Assembly (NCBI GenBank): GCA_964553915.1
Contig: CAZKMM010000001.1
Location: 1-52,482, forward strand
From: CAZKMM01 sp964553915
GTDB taxonomy: Bacteria; RBG-13-61-14; DRUE01
Reading direction: 5' to 3'
Length of the DNA stretch: 52,482 nucleotides
In this document: in pieces, positions 34,001 to 42,603 of the stretch
How positions within the stretch are numbered: the first letter of the stretch is position 1
Layout of the letters: each line of letters begins with the position of its first letter
Notes under the pieces: generated by a model
Told to the model about the DNA's origin: nothing
The model's database searches: none
Seen by the model: only the letters and a program-made list of their open reading frames with translations
Made by a program: the position numbers and the translations under genes

Positions 34001-34007
34001 TATTTTG

Positions 34008-35072
34008 ATGGACTCAAGGGTAAAACGGCTGGCAGAAATACTGGTTCACTATTCAGTGCAGGCAAAAAAGGATGAGGTGGTTTTAATTCGGGGCAATGAC
34101 CTTGCTAAACCCCTGATTCTGGCAATATATGAACAGGTGCTTAAAGCCGGAGCACATCCCCGCCTGAGTCTGGGATTTGATGAGGTCAGTGAGCTGTTCT
34201 ACCGAAAGGCTCAATCTCATCACCTCAAGCATTTCCCAAAAATCTCTTATTATGAAGCAAAAAATATCAACTGCCTGATTTCCATCCATTCTCCTTTAAA
34301 TGTCAAAGGGCTTACCAGAGTAGAGCCTGCCCGATTGATAGAGCGTTCCCGGGTGCTGAAGCCAATTAATGAATGGATTATGAACAAAGTCCGCTGGGTA
34401 GTGGTAAATTATCCAACTCCAGCTTTAGCACAGGAAGCAGAGATGAGCCTGGCAGAGTATGAGGACTTTCTTTATCAAGCCTGTCTTCAGGACTGGGCAA
34501 AGAAAAAAAAGGAGATGGAACGAATTGCCCGGATTTTTGAAAAAGGGGATTTGGTTGAAATCAGAGGAAAAGATACTGAATTAAAATTGAGAATTAAAGG
34601 GAGAAAATTTGTAGTTGCCTGCGGGGAATACAATATGCCGGACGGCGAGATTTTTACTGCTCCTCTGGAAAATTCTCTGGAAGGAAGGATTTATTTTGAA
34701 TTTCCTGCTCTGCACGGTGGGAGAGAGGTGAGCGGGATTCAGCTCTGGTTTGAAAAAGGGAGAGTGGTAAAGGCAAAAGCAGAAAAGAACTACCCTTATT
34801 TAAAGTCAATGCTGGATACCGACGCAGGAGCTCGGCGAGTGGGCGAGCTGGGTATTGGGCTTAATTATAAAATTAAGAAATTCAGCAAAGATATTCTCTT
34901 TGATGAAAAGATCGGAGGCACCGTGCATCTGGCTCTGGGAAGGGCATATCCTGAGACCGGCGGAAAAAATCAAAGTGCCATTCACTGGGATTTAATTAAA
35001 GATTTGAGAAAAGGGGGCGAGCTTTATTTAGACCGCAAGCTGGTTCAAAAAAACGGAAAATTCTTAATCTAG
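34008..35072 (+). CDS. M29-family metallo-aminopeptidase
   Basis: This 354-residue cytoplasmic aminopeptidase belongs to the thermophilic AmpS/AmpT family. The frame is open from 33873, but the upstream segment is hydrophobic low-complexity sequence and overlaps the promoter. MDSRVKRLAEILVHYS from ATG 34008 aligns with family N-termini. The C-terminal metal and substrate region shows FEFPALHGGREVSG, GELGIGLN and HLALGRAYPETGG followed by SAIHWD. It is the first gene of a run with a ClpX-like unfoldase, so peptide clean-up after proteolysis is a plausible role. Confidence 0.88.
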   Translation: MDSRVKRLAEILVHYSVQAKKDEVVLIRGNDLAKPLILAIYEQVLKAGAHPRLSLGFDEVSELFYRKAQSHHLKHFPKISYYEAKNINCLISIHSPLNVKGLTRVEPARLIERSRVLKPINEWIMNKVRWVVVNYPTPALAQEAEMSLAEYEDFLYQACLQDWAKKKKEMERIARIFEKGDLVEIRGKDTELKLRIKGRKFVVACGEYNMPDGEIFTAPLENSLEGRIYFEFPALHGGREVSGIQLWFEKGRVVKAKAEKNYPYLKSMLDTDAGARRVGELGIGLNYKIKKFSKDILFDEKIGGTVHLALGRAYPETGGKNQSAIHWDLIKDLRKGGELYLDRKLVQKNGKFLI

Positions 35073-35082
35073 GAGGAAAAAA

Positions 35083-36153
35083 ATGCCTACCCGAATTTTA
35101 GAACGGGAATTCTGGCTCACCCCCAGGGATATTTATGAATATCTGGACCAGTATGTAATTGGTCAGGAGCGAGCCAAACGGATTGTTGCCATTGCCGCTT
35201 ATAATCATTTCAAGCGGGTTTATGCTAATCAGAATCAGGCTCAATATCGCTATCGGCAACCGCTTTTAAAAAAATCCAATATCTTGATGATAGGACCCAC
35301 TGGCTGTGGAAAAACCCATATCGCCCGAAATCTGGCAGAGGTTTTAAATGTGCCTTTTGTGGTGGTGGATGCCACGGAATACACGGAAGCTGGTTATTAT
35401 GGCAAGGATGTGGAGGTGATGATCGGCGAACTGCTTTATTCCGCGGATATGGATGTGGAGAAAGCAGAAAGGGGAATCGTTTTCATTGATGAAATAGATA
35501 AGATAGCCCGAAGATATAACGGAATGAAGGACGGCTCCAGTGGTAGAGACATCCGGGGAGAAGGAGTCCAGCAGGCTTTGCTCAAGCTTCTAGAGGGCTC
35601 TAAAATCTTTGTCCCCTACAATATCACCCAGCACTGGAACAAGCACGATTTTGTCCAGATGGACACCGCTAACATTCTTTTCATTTGTGCGGGAACTTTT
35701 ACTGATATCTATCGGGGAGGCAAGTCCCGCCCGGCAGGGTTTAAAAGAAAATCCAGCTCCAAGGAGGAGGTCAAGCCAATTGAGGAGCGAATTACCATAG
35801 AAGATTTAATGCGTTATGGGATGCTGGCAGAATTTTTGGGGCGAATCCCGGTAGTTGTGGAATTAGATGAGCTTACTGATGATGAGTTAATGCGAATCGT
35901 AACCGACCCGCCGGATTCCATTCTTCGGGAGTATCAGGCGTTATTATCTCTGGATGGTATTGAGCTGGAGCTGAGCGAATCTGCAATTCGGGAGATAGTT
36001 GGTGAAGCCAAGCGAAGGGGACTGGGAGCCCGGGGTTTGCGAACTATCTTTGAAGAAGTAATGCAGGATATAATGTTTGTTGCCCCGGAAATGGCAGGAA
36101 AACGGGTGGTGCTGAGCGCCCAAGATGTTAGAAAAAAACTGGGAAGAAGCTGA
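35083..36153 (+). CDS. ClpX-like AAA+ unfoldase lacking the zinc-binding domain
   Basis: This 356-residue AAA+ protein is most similar to ClpX. It has Walker A GPTGCGKT (71-78), pore loop GYYG (104-107; usually GYVG), Walker B IVFIDEIDK (132-140), the GEGVQQALLKLLEG block, FLGRIPV with the arginine finger, and sensor 2 GARGLR. The protein begins at the VIGQ-helix region, so the usual N-terminal zinc domain of about 60 residues is missing. The RKH pore loop reads NKH, and the IGF loop that docks ClpP is replaced by a PAGFKRKS stretch. HslU is less likely because the I-domain is absent. AGGAGG precedes the ATG. It may be a paralogue alongside a standard ClpX encoded elsewhere. Confidence 0.85.
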   Translation: MPTRILEREFWLTPRDIYEYLDQYVIGQERAKRIVAIAAYNHFKRVYANQNQAQYRYRQPLLKKSNILMIGPTGCGKTHIARNLAEVLNVPFVVVDATEYTEAGYYGKDVEVMIGELLYSADMDVEKAERGIVFIDEIDKIARRYNGMKDGSSGRDIRGEGVQQALLKLLEGSKIFVPYNITQHWNKHDFVQMDTANILFICAGTFTDIYRGGKSRPAGFKRKSSSKEEVKPIEERITIEDLMRYGMLAEFLGRIPVVVELDELTDDELMRIVTDPPDSILREYQALLSLDGIELELSESAIREIVGEAKRRGLGARGLRTIFEEVMQDIMFVAPEMAGKRVVLSAQDVRKKLGRS

Positions 36154-36601
36154 AAATCCTCTCTCTCCAGCTCCTTTAACCATTGAGGATTTAGACCAGG
36201 TTTATCAGCTAGACCAGATTTGTTTTCCCGGAGAGGTTGCCTTTCCAAAGGAGTTCTTTTTTTATCTTCTTACTTCTCCGGACTGTCTGGGTTTTGGGAT
36301 AAAAAAACCGGGCAAGCTTTTGGGGTTTATTATTGTTCAGGCACAAAGCCCAACCAGGACGCAGTTAATAACCCTGGACATTGCTCCTGAGCACCGAAGA
36401 AAGGGGCTGGGAAGTTTTCTTCTGGAGTATATTCATAAATACCTGAAGGAGCGGGGCTTTAAACGGATTCGGCTGGAGGTAGCTTATAACAATCAACCTG
36501 CTTTGAATCTGTATCAAAAGTTTGGCTATCAGTGGCGAGGACAGAAAAAGAAATATTATCCTGATGGCACCGATGCAATTATTATGGAGAAGCTTCTTTA
36601 A
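36125..36601 (+). CDS. GNAT-family N-acetyltransferase, RimI-like
   Basis: This 158-residue acetyltransferase has the acetyl-CoA motif RRKGLGSFLLEY and the C-terminal NNQPALNLYQKFGY block, close to RimI-type protein N-terminal acetyltransferases. The start overlaps the end of the ClpX-like gene by 29 bases. The acceptor is not certain; amino-acid or antibiotic acetyltransferases share the same fold. No separate promoter is visible, so it is probably read with the two genes upstream. Confidence 0.85.
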   Translation: MLEKNWEEAENPLSPAPLTIEDLDQVYQLDQICFPGEVAFPKEFFFYLLTSPDCLGFGIKKPGKLLGFIIVQAQSPTRTQLITLDIAPEHRRKGLGSFLLEYIHKYLKERGFKRIRLEVAYNNQPALNLYQKFGYQWRGQKKKYYPDGTDAIIMEKLL

Positions 36602-36657
36602 ACCCCAAGCCTCAATTCTTAAGATAAACTTCTTCTGGTAAAATATTCCGAGGGCAA

Positions 36658-39312
36658 ATGCGAAAAATCTCTTGGGAAGAAAAACCCTGGCTCTATCCTT
36701 TGGCAGGGTTAATTCTAATCTGGCTTCCATTTATCATCCGTGCTGTCAATGGTCAGACCGCACTGGCTGGACTGCTGGAGTATGATATTGGCTTTCAGTG
36801 GATTCCTTTTAAAGAGTTCACCAGATTCTGCTACCAAAATGGATATTTTCCTCTCTGGTGCCCCTATGTATTTGCCGGGATGCCTTTTTTAGCTTTCAGC
36901 CATACCCAGGTGCTTTATCCATTTGGATTTCTCCTCACTTTTTTTGATTATGCCCGGGCGGTTAATTTTTTCTACCCGATTCATTTGAGCATTGGCTTTC
37001 TGGGGCTGTATCTTTTGCTCCGGAATCTTTCCCTTAGAGCCTTTTCCAGCTTCCTTGCTTCTCTGGGAATGATTTTAAGTGGAAAATTTTTTTATTTCAT
37101 TCATTTTCTTCCTTCTGCCAGTTCTAATTTCTGGGGAGTGTGGTTTTTTTATTTTTTAGTTAAGTTTGCCCGGAAAGAAAAGATTAATTATCTTTTGGGG
37201 GCGAGCTTTTCTCTTGGTCTCCAGTTTTTGGGAGGGGATTTTGAAAGCTCTGCTTATCAGCTTTTTTTTGCTCCCTTTTTTCTTCTTTTTCTCTGGAGCC
37301 GGGAAAAAAGGTTTAATCCAAAGCTCTGGCTAGGCTTTTTTTTCAGTATCTTTTTGGGGCTGGCTCTCGCTGGTGCCCAGTTTCTTCCTTTATTTGAATA
37401 CTCTGGATTTTTTCTGAGAAAAGTAGGTTATACTTTTTCTGGTTTTGAATGGCGAATCCATCCAATTAAGATAAGCTGGGGTTTAATTTTTCCTCTTGAG
37501 GAACTCCATACCATAGAAACGAAAAGTCTGGCATCTTATCTTTATCTAGGGTTATTAGGGATATTTCTCCCGATTTATGGGGCGATTCGGGAAAGGAAAT
37601 GGCTCGGGTTGTTTATTTTATCTCTTATAATTCTGCTTTTTTCTTTTGGAAGCCTTCGGTTTCTGGATTGGGTGGTTTATCATCTTCCTCTTTTAAATCG
37701 TTTTGGGGCTCAGGAGCACAGTTTTTTTCTTTTTCAGATTTTTTGGGCGATTTTAATTGGAGCTGGCTTGGAGCGGGCATTAAAAGATAATCGGGGAATT
37801 TTTTTCTTTTTTATTTTTTCGCTGGCGCTGGTGATGTTCGGAGAAATTTACTTCAAAAACTTGGGCTACCGGAAAATTTTGCTAATTATTCTGTTTTTGG
37901 GAAGCCTGATTTCTTTAAGAAACAAAACCGCTTTCTTGCTTACACCAGGATTGGTGCTTGTGGTTTTTCTGCTTGATATCTATCTACCCGCGTTAAAATA
38001 TCTTCCTAAAAATCCACCAGAGATTTACCAGCTCCCTATGGAGTTAAACCGCTTCCGGCTGGGTCAAAAATCTCCGGTCCGGGCAGTGATTATCTCTCGC
38101 CAGGGAATTAATGACCCGATTTTACTCCATCATCTGGGCTTGAGAATTCATTTAGGGACGATTGACGGCTGGATTACCACTCCACCCTTGAGCTATGCAA
38201 AATTTCTCAATTTGATTGAGCCGAGAAGCGTAATTTTTAAGGATGGGAAAATTAACAGCTATGACTTCAATCATTTTCGGAGGGGAGAGTTTATTCGGGC
38301 AGAAACCCTGCCTCTGATTGACCTGCTTTCTTTAAGATATTTTCTCGTGCGAGGAAAAAACCTGAAATTTGCTTCCCCTTATATCTTTCGGGCAGATGAG
38401 CAGTCTAAAACCGCTGAGCAGGATATAAGCCTCCCACCGAATTCTTATTTCCAGCAAAAGGTTTATATAGAAAAAGGAGATATTTTTAAAACCAAAACCC
38501 CGCTCCAAAAATCCAGCCCATTTTTCCTGCTCCTCTTTCAGAATTCAAAAACCAGCTCCCTGCTTTATGCCCGAGCACCTCTCCAGCCCAAAAATTCTAA
38601 AAAACCCAATTATCTGAAAATCTCCCTTCCCCTGAAAAGCCCCCAGGGTAAAACCGGAATTTTTCTCTTTCTCAATCTGAGCGTTTCCTCTTTTGAGAAA
38701 AAACTGGAACTAGGGGAACCGAGAATAGAAAATTCCAAAAAACGCATTCAAAAAATCTGGAGCAACGAATTTGAAATCTATGAAAATCGCAAAGCCTTTC
38801 CAATGGCTTATATGGTGCATAACTGCGAAGTGTTTGATGACCAGGAGCAAATCCTTGCCCGGCTGAAAAATTCTTACCGCTGGGAGCTGGAAAGAAAAAT
38901 TTATCTCTCCGCTTCCTCTCCCACTGCCAGGGTTATTCAGAAAGTGGCAGAGGAGCTGAAAAACCGGGGAATTGACCCCCTGGAGCTAAAAGAGCCGGTC
39001 TATTTAAAAACAAATCTTCCGGACCGAATGGTTTTTTTAGTCCGGCTGGCTCGTCCGGGCTATCTTTTTTTAAACCATCAATATCTTCCTGGCTGGAAGG
39101 TTTTTGTTGATGGAAGAGAATGGAGGATTGAGCGGGCAGATTATTGCTTTCGGGCGGTTTTTCTGGATAAAGGCACCCACCGGGTAGAATTTCGCTACCA
39201 GCCGGTGGGATTTGCCATTGGATTATATTTCAGCTTTGCCAGTTTCTTGGTTCAATTGATTTTTCTAGGGCTCTGGATAAAAAAAGACCGCGGAAAAATC
39301 CGCGGTCTTTAA
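36658..39312 (+). CDS. YfhO-family multi-spanning membrane protein
   Basis: This 884-residue protein has roughly 12-13 hydrophobic segments in its first half and a large extracytoplasmic domain between about residues 450 and 850. A last membrane segment lies near 860. YfhO hallmarks include the early FPLWCPYVFAGMPF loop, AFPMAYMVHNCEVFDD, and the C-terminal YLPGWKVFVDGREW...GTHRVEFRYQP block. YfhO proteins are thought to be membrane glycosyltransferase-like (GT-C-related) enzymes that decorate lipoteichoic acid in Bacillus. The role in a diderm is unknown. GAGGG precedes the ATG. The last codons form the terminator stem. Confidence 0.85.
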   Translation: MRKISWEEKPWLYPLAGLILIWLPFIIRAVNGQTALAGLLEYDIGFQWIPFKEFTRFCYQNGYFPLWCPYVFAGMPFLAFSHTQVLYPFGFLLTFFDYARAVNFFYPIHLSIGFLGLYLLLRNLSLRAFSSFLASLGMILSGKFFYFIHFLPSASSNFWGVWFFYFLVKFARKEKINYLLGASFSLGLQFLGGDFESSAYQLFFAPFFLLFLWSREKRFNPKLWLGFFFSIFLGLALAGAQFLPLFEYSGFFLRKVGYTFSGFEWRIHPIKISWGLIFPLEELHTIETKSLASYLYLGLLGIFLPIYGAIRERKWLGLFILSLIILLFSFGSLRFLDWVVYHLPLLNRFGAQEHSFFLFQIFWAILIGAGLERALKDNRGIFFFFIFSLALVMFGEIYFKNLGYRKILLIILFLGSLISLRNKTAFLLTPGLVLVVFLLDIYLPALKYLPKNPPEIYQLPMELNRFRLGQKSPVRAVIISRQGINDPILLHHLGLRIHLGTIDGWITTPPLSYAKFLNLIEPRSVIFKDGKINSYDFNHFRRGEFIRAETLPLIDLLSLRYFLVRGKNLKFASPYIFRADEQSKTAEQDISLPPNSYFQQKVYIEKGDIFKTKTPLQKSSPFFLLLFQNSKTSSLLYARAPLQPKNSKKPNYLKISLPLKSPQGKTGIFLFLNLSVSSFEKKLELGEPRIENSKKRIQKIWSNEFEIYENRKAFPMAYMVHNCEVFDDQEQILARLKNSYRWELERKIYLSASSPTARVIQKVAEELKNRGIDPLELKEPVYLKTNLPDRMVFLVRLARPGYLFLNHQYLPGWKVFVDGREWRIERADYCFRAVFLDKGTHRVEFRYQPVGFAIGLYFSFASFLVQLIFLGLWIKKDRGKIRGL
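39283..39310. terminator. Bidirectional intrinsic terminator
   Basis: There is a perfect 12-base-pair inverted repeat (39283-39294 with 39299-39310) around an AAAA loop, rich in GC at its core (GACCGCGG). On the minus strand the stem is followed by five T residues in all, and on the plus strand it ends in TCTTT. It lies between the convergent yfhO-like gene and the ech operon and overlaps the final codons of the former. It should stop transcripts from both sides. Confidence 0.85.
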
Positions 39313-39328
39313 TTAACACTTTTTAGCT

Positions 39329-39676
39329 TTATTTTTTCTCTGGCACCTGCCAGACCACCTGTTTCTTCACATAAGCCGGTGGGGTATATTCCACTACTGG
39401 CTTTAAAGCCTGATGAAAACAGCTCTCCACACAAATATGGCAGTAAATGCATTTAAACGGCTCCCAGGTCACGGTGCGGTTTTCTTCATCCACTTTTATT
39501 GCTTCACTGGGACAGAGCCTCTGGCAATCACCACACAGGTCGCATTTTTCTGAATCGTGCTCAAATCTCCCTCGGATATTCTCAAAAAGAAATGGCTCGC
39601 GCTTTTCAAAGGGATAGCGAATAGTGGCAGGACCGCCAAAGAGATTTTTCAAAATTCTTGGAATCATCCAGGGCAT
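39329..39676 (-). CDS. echF: Ech hydrogenase ferredoxin-like subunit EchF
   Basis: This 115-residue 2[4Fe-4S] polyferredoxin is related to NuoI/HycF. Both cluster motifs are complete: Cys45, 48, 51, 55 (CDLCGDCQRLCP) and Cys76, 79, 82, 86 (CIYCHICVESCF). It relays electrons towards the small subunit EchC. It is the last gene of the six-gene operon and ends just before the bidirectional terminator. Confidence 0.92.
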   Translation of the reverse strand: MPWMIPRILKNLFGGPATIRYPFEKREPFLFENIRGRFEHDSEKCDLCGDCQRLCPSEAIKVDEENRTVTWEPFKCIYCHICVESCFHQALKPVVEYTPPAYVKKQVVWQVPEKK

Positions 39677-39691
39677 TTTCTCTCCTCCTTT

Positions 39692-40771
39692 TTATCTTTC
39701 CGTGCAGGCAATACACGGGTCTATGCTTAAAGTGATAATCGGCACATCTGCCATCTCACACCCGGGGAGCATTGCCAGAAGCGGGGGAATATTAGCAAAA
39801 GTGGGGGTGCGGATTTTGCACCGCTCCAGGTAGCGAGTTCCATTTCCTTTGACATAATAAGTCAGCTCCCCGCGGGGCTGTTCTATTCTGGAAAATGCCT
39901 CTTTCTCTGGCCAGTGGTCTGGCTTGATAAAAATCTCGGTATCCGGGATTTTACCAATTGCCTCCAAAATCAATTCAATAGACTGCAAAACCTCTTTTGC
40001 TCTGACCAATGCCCGGGCATAACTATCACCGTCTGGTTCCACCACCGGCTCAAAATCCAGCTCGCCATAAGCTGCGTGTCCGGTCAGGCGCATATCCTGA
40101 CGAAGTCCAGAACCCCGAGCTGTGGGACCAACAGCTCCCAGCTTATGAGCATCTTCCTTGCTTAAAACCCCTTTCCCTACACACCTTGCCTTAACCGTGG
40201 GGTCTTTAAGAAGAACTGGAAGCAGTTCCTCAACCTCTGCCTTTATCTCTTTCAATACCTTGGTGAACTCTCCCCGTAGATAATCATTGGGAATATCCTT
40301 ATTCACTCCCCCCACCACACAGGTGGAAAAAATAATCCGATTTCCCGTGGTTTTCTCAATTAAGAAAACACTTTTCTCCCGAATCCTCCAGAATTGCATA
40401 AACAGGCTCTCAAACCCAAAAGCATCTGCTAAAAGTCCGAGCCAGAGAAGATGCGAACGAATCCGATTAAGCTCCGCCCAGATTACCCGTAGATACTTTG
40501 CCCGGGGTGGAACCTCCATCTCCAGTGCCTTTTCCACTGCCTCACAATAAGCCTGCGCATGCATAAAATTGCAAATCCCACAAACATGCTCCACCAGGCG
40601 AGGATTCTTCCAGTAAGCATTCCGTTCACATCCTTTTTCTATCCCCCGATGACAGTATCCAATATTGGGAAGTACCTCCTGAACAATGTCATCTTCTAAA
40701 ACCAGCGTGAGATGAATTGGCTCCGGTAAAACCGGGTGCTGAGGTCCAAACGGCATTACGGTTTTAGGCAT
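39692..40771 (-). CDS. echE: Ech hydrogenase large subunit EchE ([NiFe] site)
   Basis: This 359-residue catalytic subunit is related to NuoD/HycE. Both cysteine pairs that bind the NiFe centre are present: Cys64/Cys67 in EHVCGICNFMH and Cys353/Cys356 in DPCIACTER, so this is a true hydrogenase and not complex I. The protein ends exactly at the Arg of the DPCxxCxxR motif. There is therefore no C-terminal extension for a maturation protease to remove, a trait known for CooH and EchE-type subunits. No hyp maturation genes are in the window. Confidence 0.94.
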   Translation of the reverse strand: MPKTVMPFGPQHPVLPEPIHLTLVLEDDIVQEVLPNIGYCHRGIEKGCERNAYWKNPRLVEHVCGICNFMHAQAYCEAVEKALEMEVPPRAKYLRVIWAELNRIRSHLLWLGLLADAFGFESLFMQFWRIREKSVFLIEKTTGNRIIFSTCVVGGVNKDIPNDYLRGEFTKVLKEIKAEVEELLPVLLKDPTVKARCVGKGVLSKEDAHKLGAVGPTARGSGLRQDMRLTGHAAYGELDFEPVVEPDGDSYARALVRAKEVLQSIELILEAIGKIPDTEIFIKPDHWPEKEAFSRIEQPRGELTYYVKGNGTRYLERCKIRTPTFANIPPLLAMLPGCEMADVPIITLSIDPCIACTER

Positions 40772-40786
40772 TTTCCCACTCCTTTC

Positions 40787-42592
40787 TTATTCGTTCCAAT
40801 CACAGCGCCAGCAGCGCTTGGTCTCCTGAGCACTTTGCTCATCAGCAAATCCAAGCTCTACCTCGTTGAAATTCTTTACTCTTTCTTTGGGGTCTAATTT
40901 CTTTACCTCTACCCGAGGAATTTGTTTTCTAGCTTCTTTCATATCCCTTCTCATCACAAACTGCTGGGGATAAGGAACTTCGGGCACATAAAGTCTTCCA
41001 TCTCCACCCAGATATTTATCAATGGCAATGGCAGCTTTTCTTCCATCTGCTACCGCCTCCACCACCGAAGCAGGACCAGTGCGGACATCTCCCCCAGCAA
41101 AAACCCCATCCCGGCTGGTCTTCATACTCATTGCATCTGCCTCAATCCGATTGCCTCTGCCCAGATTAACTCCAAGCTTTTCCGAAACCTCAGGACGCTG
41201 ACCAATGGCAATGACCAAATTGTCCAGCTCCACAGTATATTCGCTTCCTTCAATCGGCACCGGTCTCCTTCTTCCACTCTCGTCCGGCTCCCCTAACTTC
41301 ATCTTGATATTGGTCACTGCCAGTTTATCTCCCTTGCGTTCAATCTTGGTGGGAGCACAGAGAAATTCTATCTTAATTCCTTCTTCAAGCGCCGCTTCCA
41401 CTTCTTCTGGACTTGCCGGCATCTCCGCCCGGGTCCGGCGATAGAAAACTGTAACTTCTTTGGCACCAAGCCGGAGCGCCACCCGAGCCGCATCTATAGC
41501 AGAATTTCCACCACCAACCACTCCGACCTTCTCTCCCACCTCAACCTTTTCTCCCAGATTAACCTTGCGGAGCATAGTCACACAGTTCAAAACCTTTTCA
41601 TCTTCTTCCCCGGGAATGCCCATTTCCACATTTTGATGAGCTCCCAGAGCCAGAAACACCGCATTAAAGCCCTGATTGAAAAGCTCATCCACTGATTCCA
41701 CCTTTTGATTGCACCTGATTTCCACTCCGAGGTCAGTAATGGTTTTAATCTCTGCATCAAGAATATCCTGAGGAAGTCTATAATCAGGTATTCCCACCCT
41801 CAGCATTCCGCCGGGCTTGGGAAGTGCCTCAAAAATCACCACCTGATGACCCAGTTTTGCCAGATAAAAGGCACAGGAAAGTCCCGCAGGACCACTTCCC
41901 ACAATTGCCACTTTTTTGCCGGTATCGGGTTTTTTACTTTTGTCCAGGTCAAAACCAGCTTTATCCGAGGCATATCTCTTGAGCAGGCGAATGCTTAACG
42001 GACTCTGCTCAATGGTCTGCCGGCATTTGGTCTCACAGGGAGCAAAGCATACCCGACCGGAAATTGCTACCAGAGGATTCTGCTGACGAATCAGCTCTAC
42101 CGCCTCTTTATATTTCCCTTCCTCAATCAATCTGATATAACCGGGAATATCAATCCCAGCCGGGCAGGCTTCCCGGCAGGGGGGAATTTTTCGCTCCGGA
42201 GCTGGCTCCTTATCCCAGCTCGGCTTTAAAAGAGGAATTTTAGGGGCTTCCTGATGAAGCAGGAGCTTGCTATCAAAATCTATTGCCATCCCTATAAACT
42301 TCACTCCAAACATATCTTTAATTTCGTTCTCAATTAGCAAGGCAGGAAAGAAAACTGGAGAGATGCTCGGAACCTCTCTTCCTTTTGGCACCTTAATCCG
42401 AATGTTCTCAACCTTATGGTCAATATCAAAATGATAAATGATTTCAAAACCTTCCTCACCCAGGTCCCGACAGCTGGCAGTAACAAACCGAGCTCCTCTA
42501 CCTGCCATCTTCTCTACTTCTGAGATAAACTCTTCTAAATCTACCAAAACCTCCTTCTCTACCCCTATGGTAGATATTCTTTCCTCCCTCAT
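40787..42592 (-). CDS. echD: Fusion of EchD (NuoC-like) with a GltD/NfnB-type NAD(P)H oxidoreductase
   Basis: This 601-residue protein has two parts. Residues 1-120 form a NuoC/30-kDa-like domain (EIKDMFGVKFIG). Residues about 130-601 match the glutamate-synthase small subunit/NfnB family: [4Fe-4S] cysteines Cys139, 143, 182, 186 and 190, the FAD motif GSGPAG (232-237), the NAD(P) motif VVGGGNSA (358-365), a second FAD motif FAGGDVRTG, and a C-terminal CWRC pair. Normal EchD is only about 110-160 residues. The fusion brings an NAD(P)H-linked flavoenzyme into the hydrogenase complex. The reading frame is continuous through the junction, with no sign of a sequencing frameshift. Confidence 0.93.
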   Translation of the reverse strand: MREERISTIGVEKEVLVDLEEFISEVEKMAGRGARFVTASCRDLGEEGFEIIYHFDIDHKVENIRIKVPKGREVPSISPVFFPALLIENEIKDMFGVKFIGMAIDFDSKLLLHQEAPKIPLLKPSWDKEPAPERKIPPCREACPAGIDIPGYIRLIEEGKYKEAVELIRQQNPLVAISGRVCFAPCETKCRQTIEQSPLSIRLLKRYASDKAGFDLDKSKKPDTGKKVAIVGSGPAGLSCAFYLAKLGHQVVIFEALPKPGGMLRVGIPDYRLPQDILDAEIKTITDLGVEIRCNQKVESVDELFNQGFNAVFLALGAHQNVEMGIPGEEDEKVLNCVTMLRKVNLGEKVEVGEKVGVVGGGNSAIDAARVALRLGAKEVTVFYRRTRAEMPASPEEVEAALEEGIKIEFLCAPTKIERKGDKLAVTNIKMKLGEPDESGRRRPVPIEGSEYTVELDNLVIAIGQRPEVSEKLGVNLGRGNRIEADAMSMKTSRDGVFAGGDVRTGPASVVEAVADGRKAAIAIDKYLGGDGRLYVPEVPYPQQFVMRRDMKEARKQIPRVEVKKLDPKERVKNFNEVELGFADEQSAQETKRCWRCDWNE

Positions 42593-42603
42593 TGAAATCC
42601 TCC

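Noticed and set aside
33873..34007. N-terminal extension of the aminopeptidase
   Set aside because: The translated segment is hydrophobic, low-complexity and unlike M29 N-termini, and it coincides with a promoter and with the divergent gene's start.
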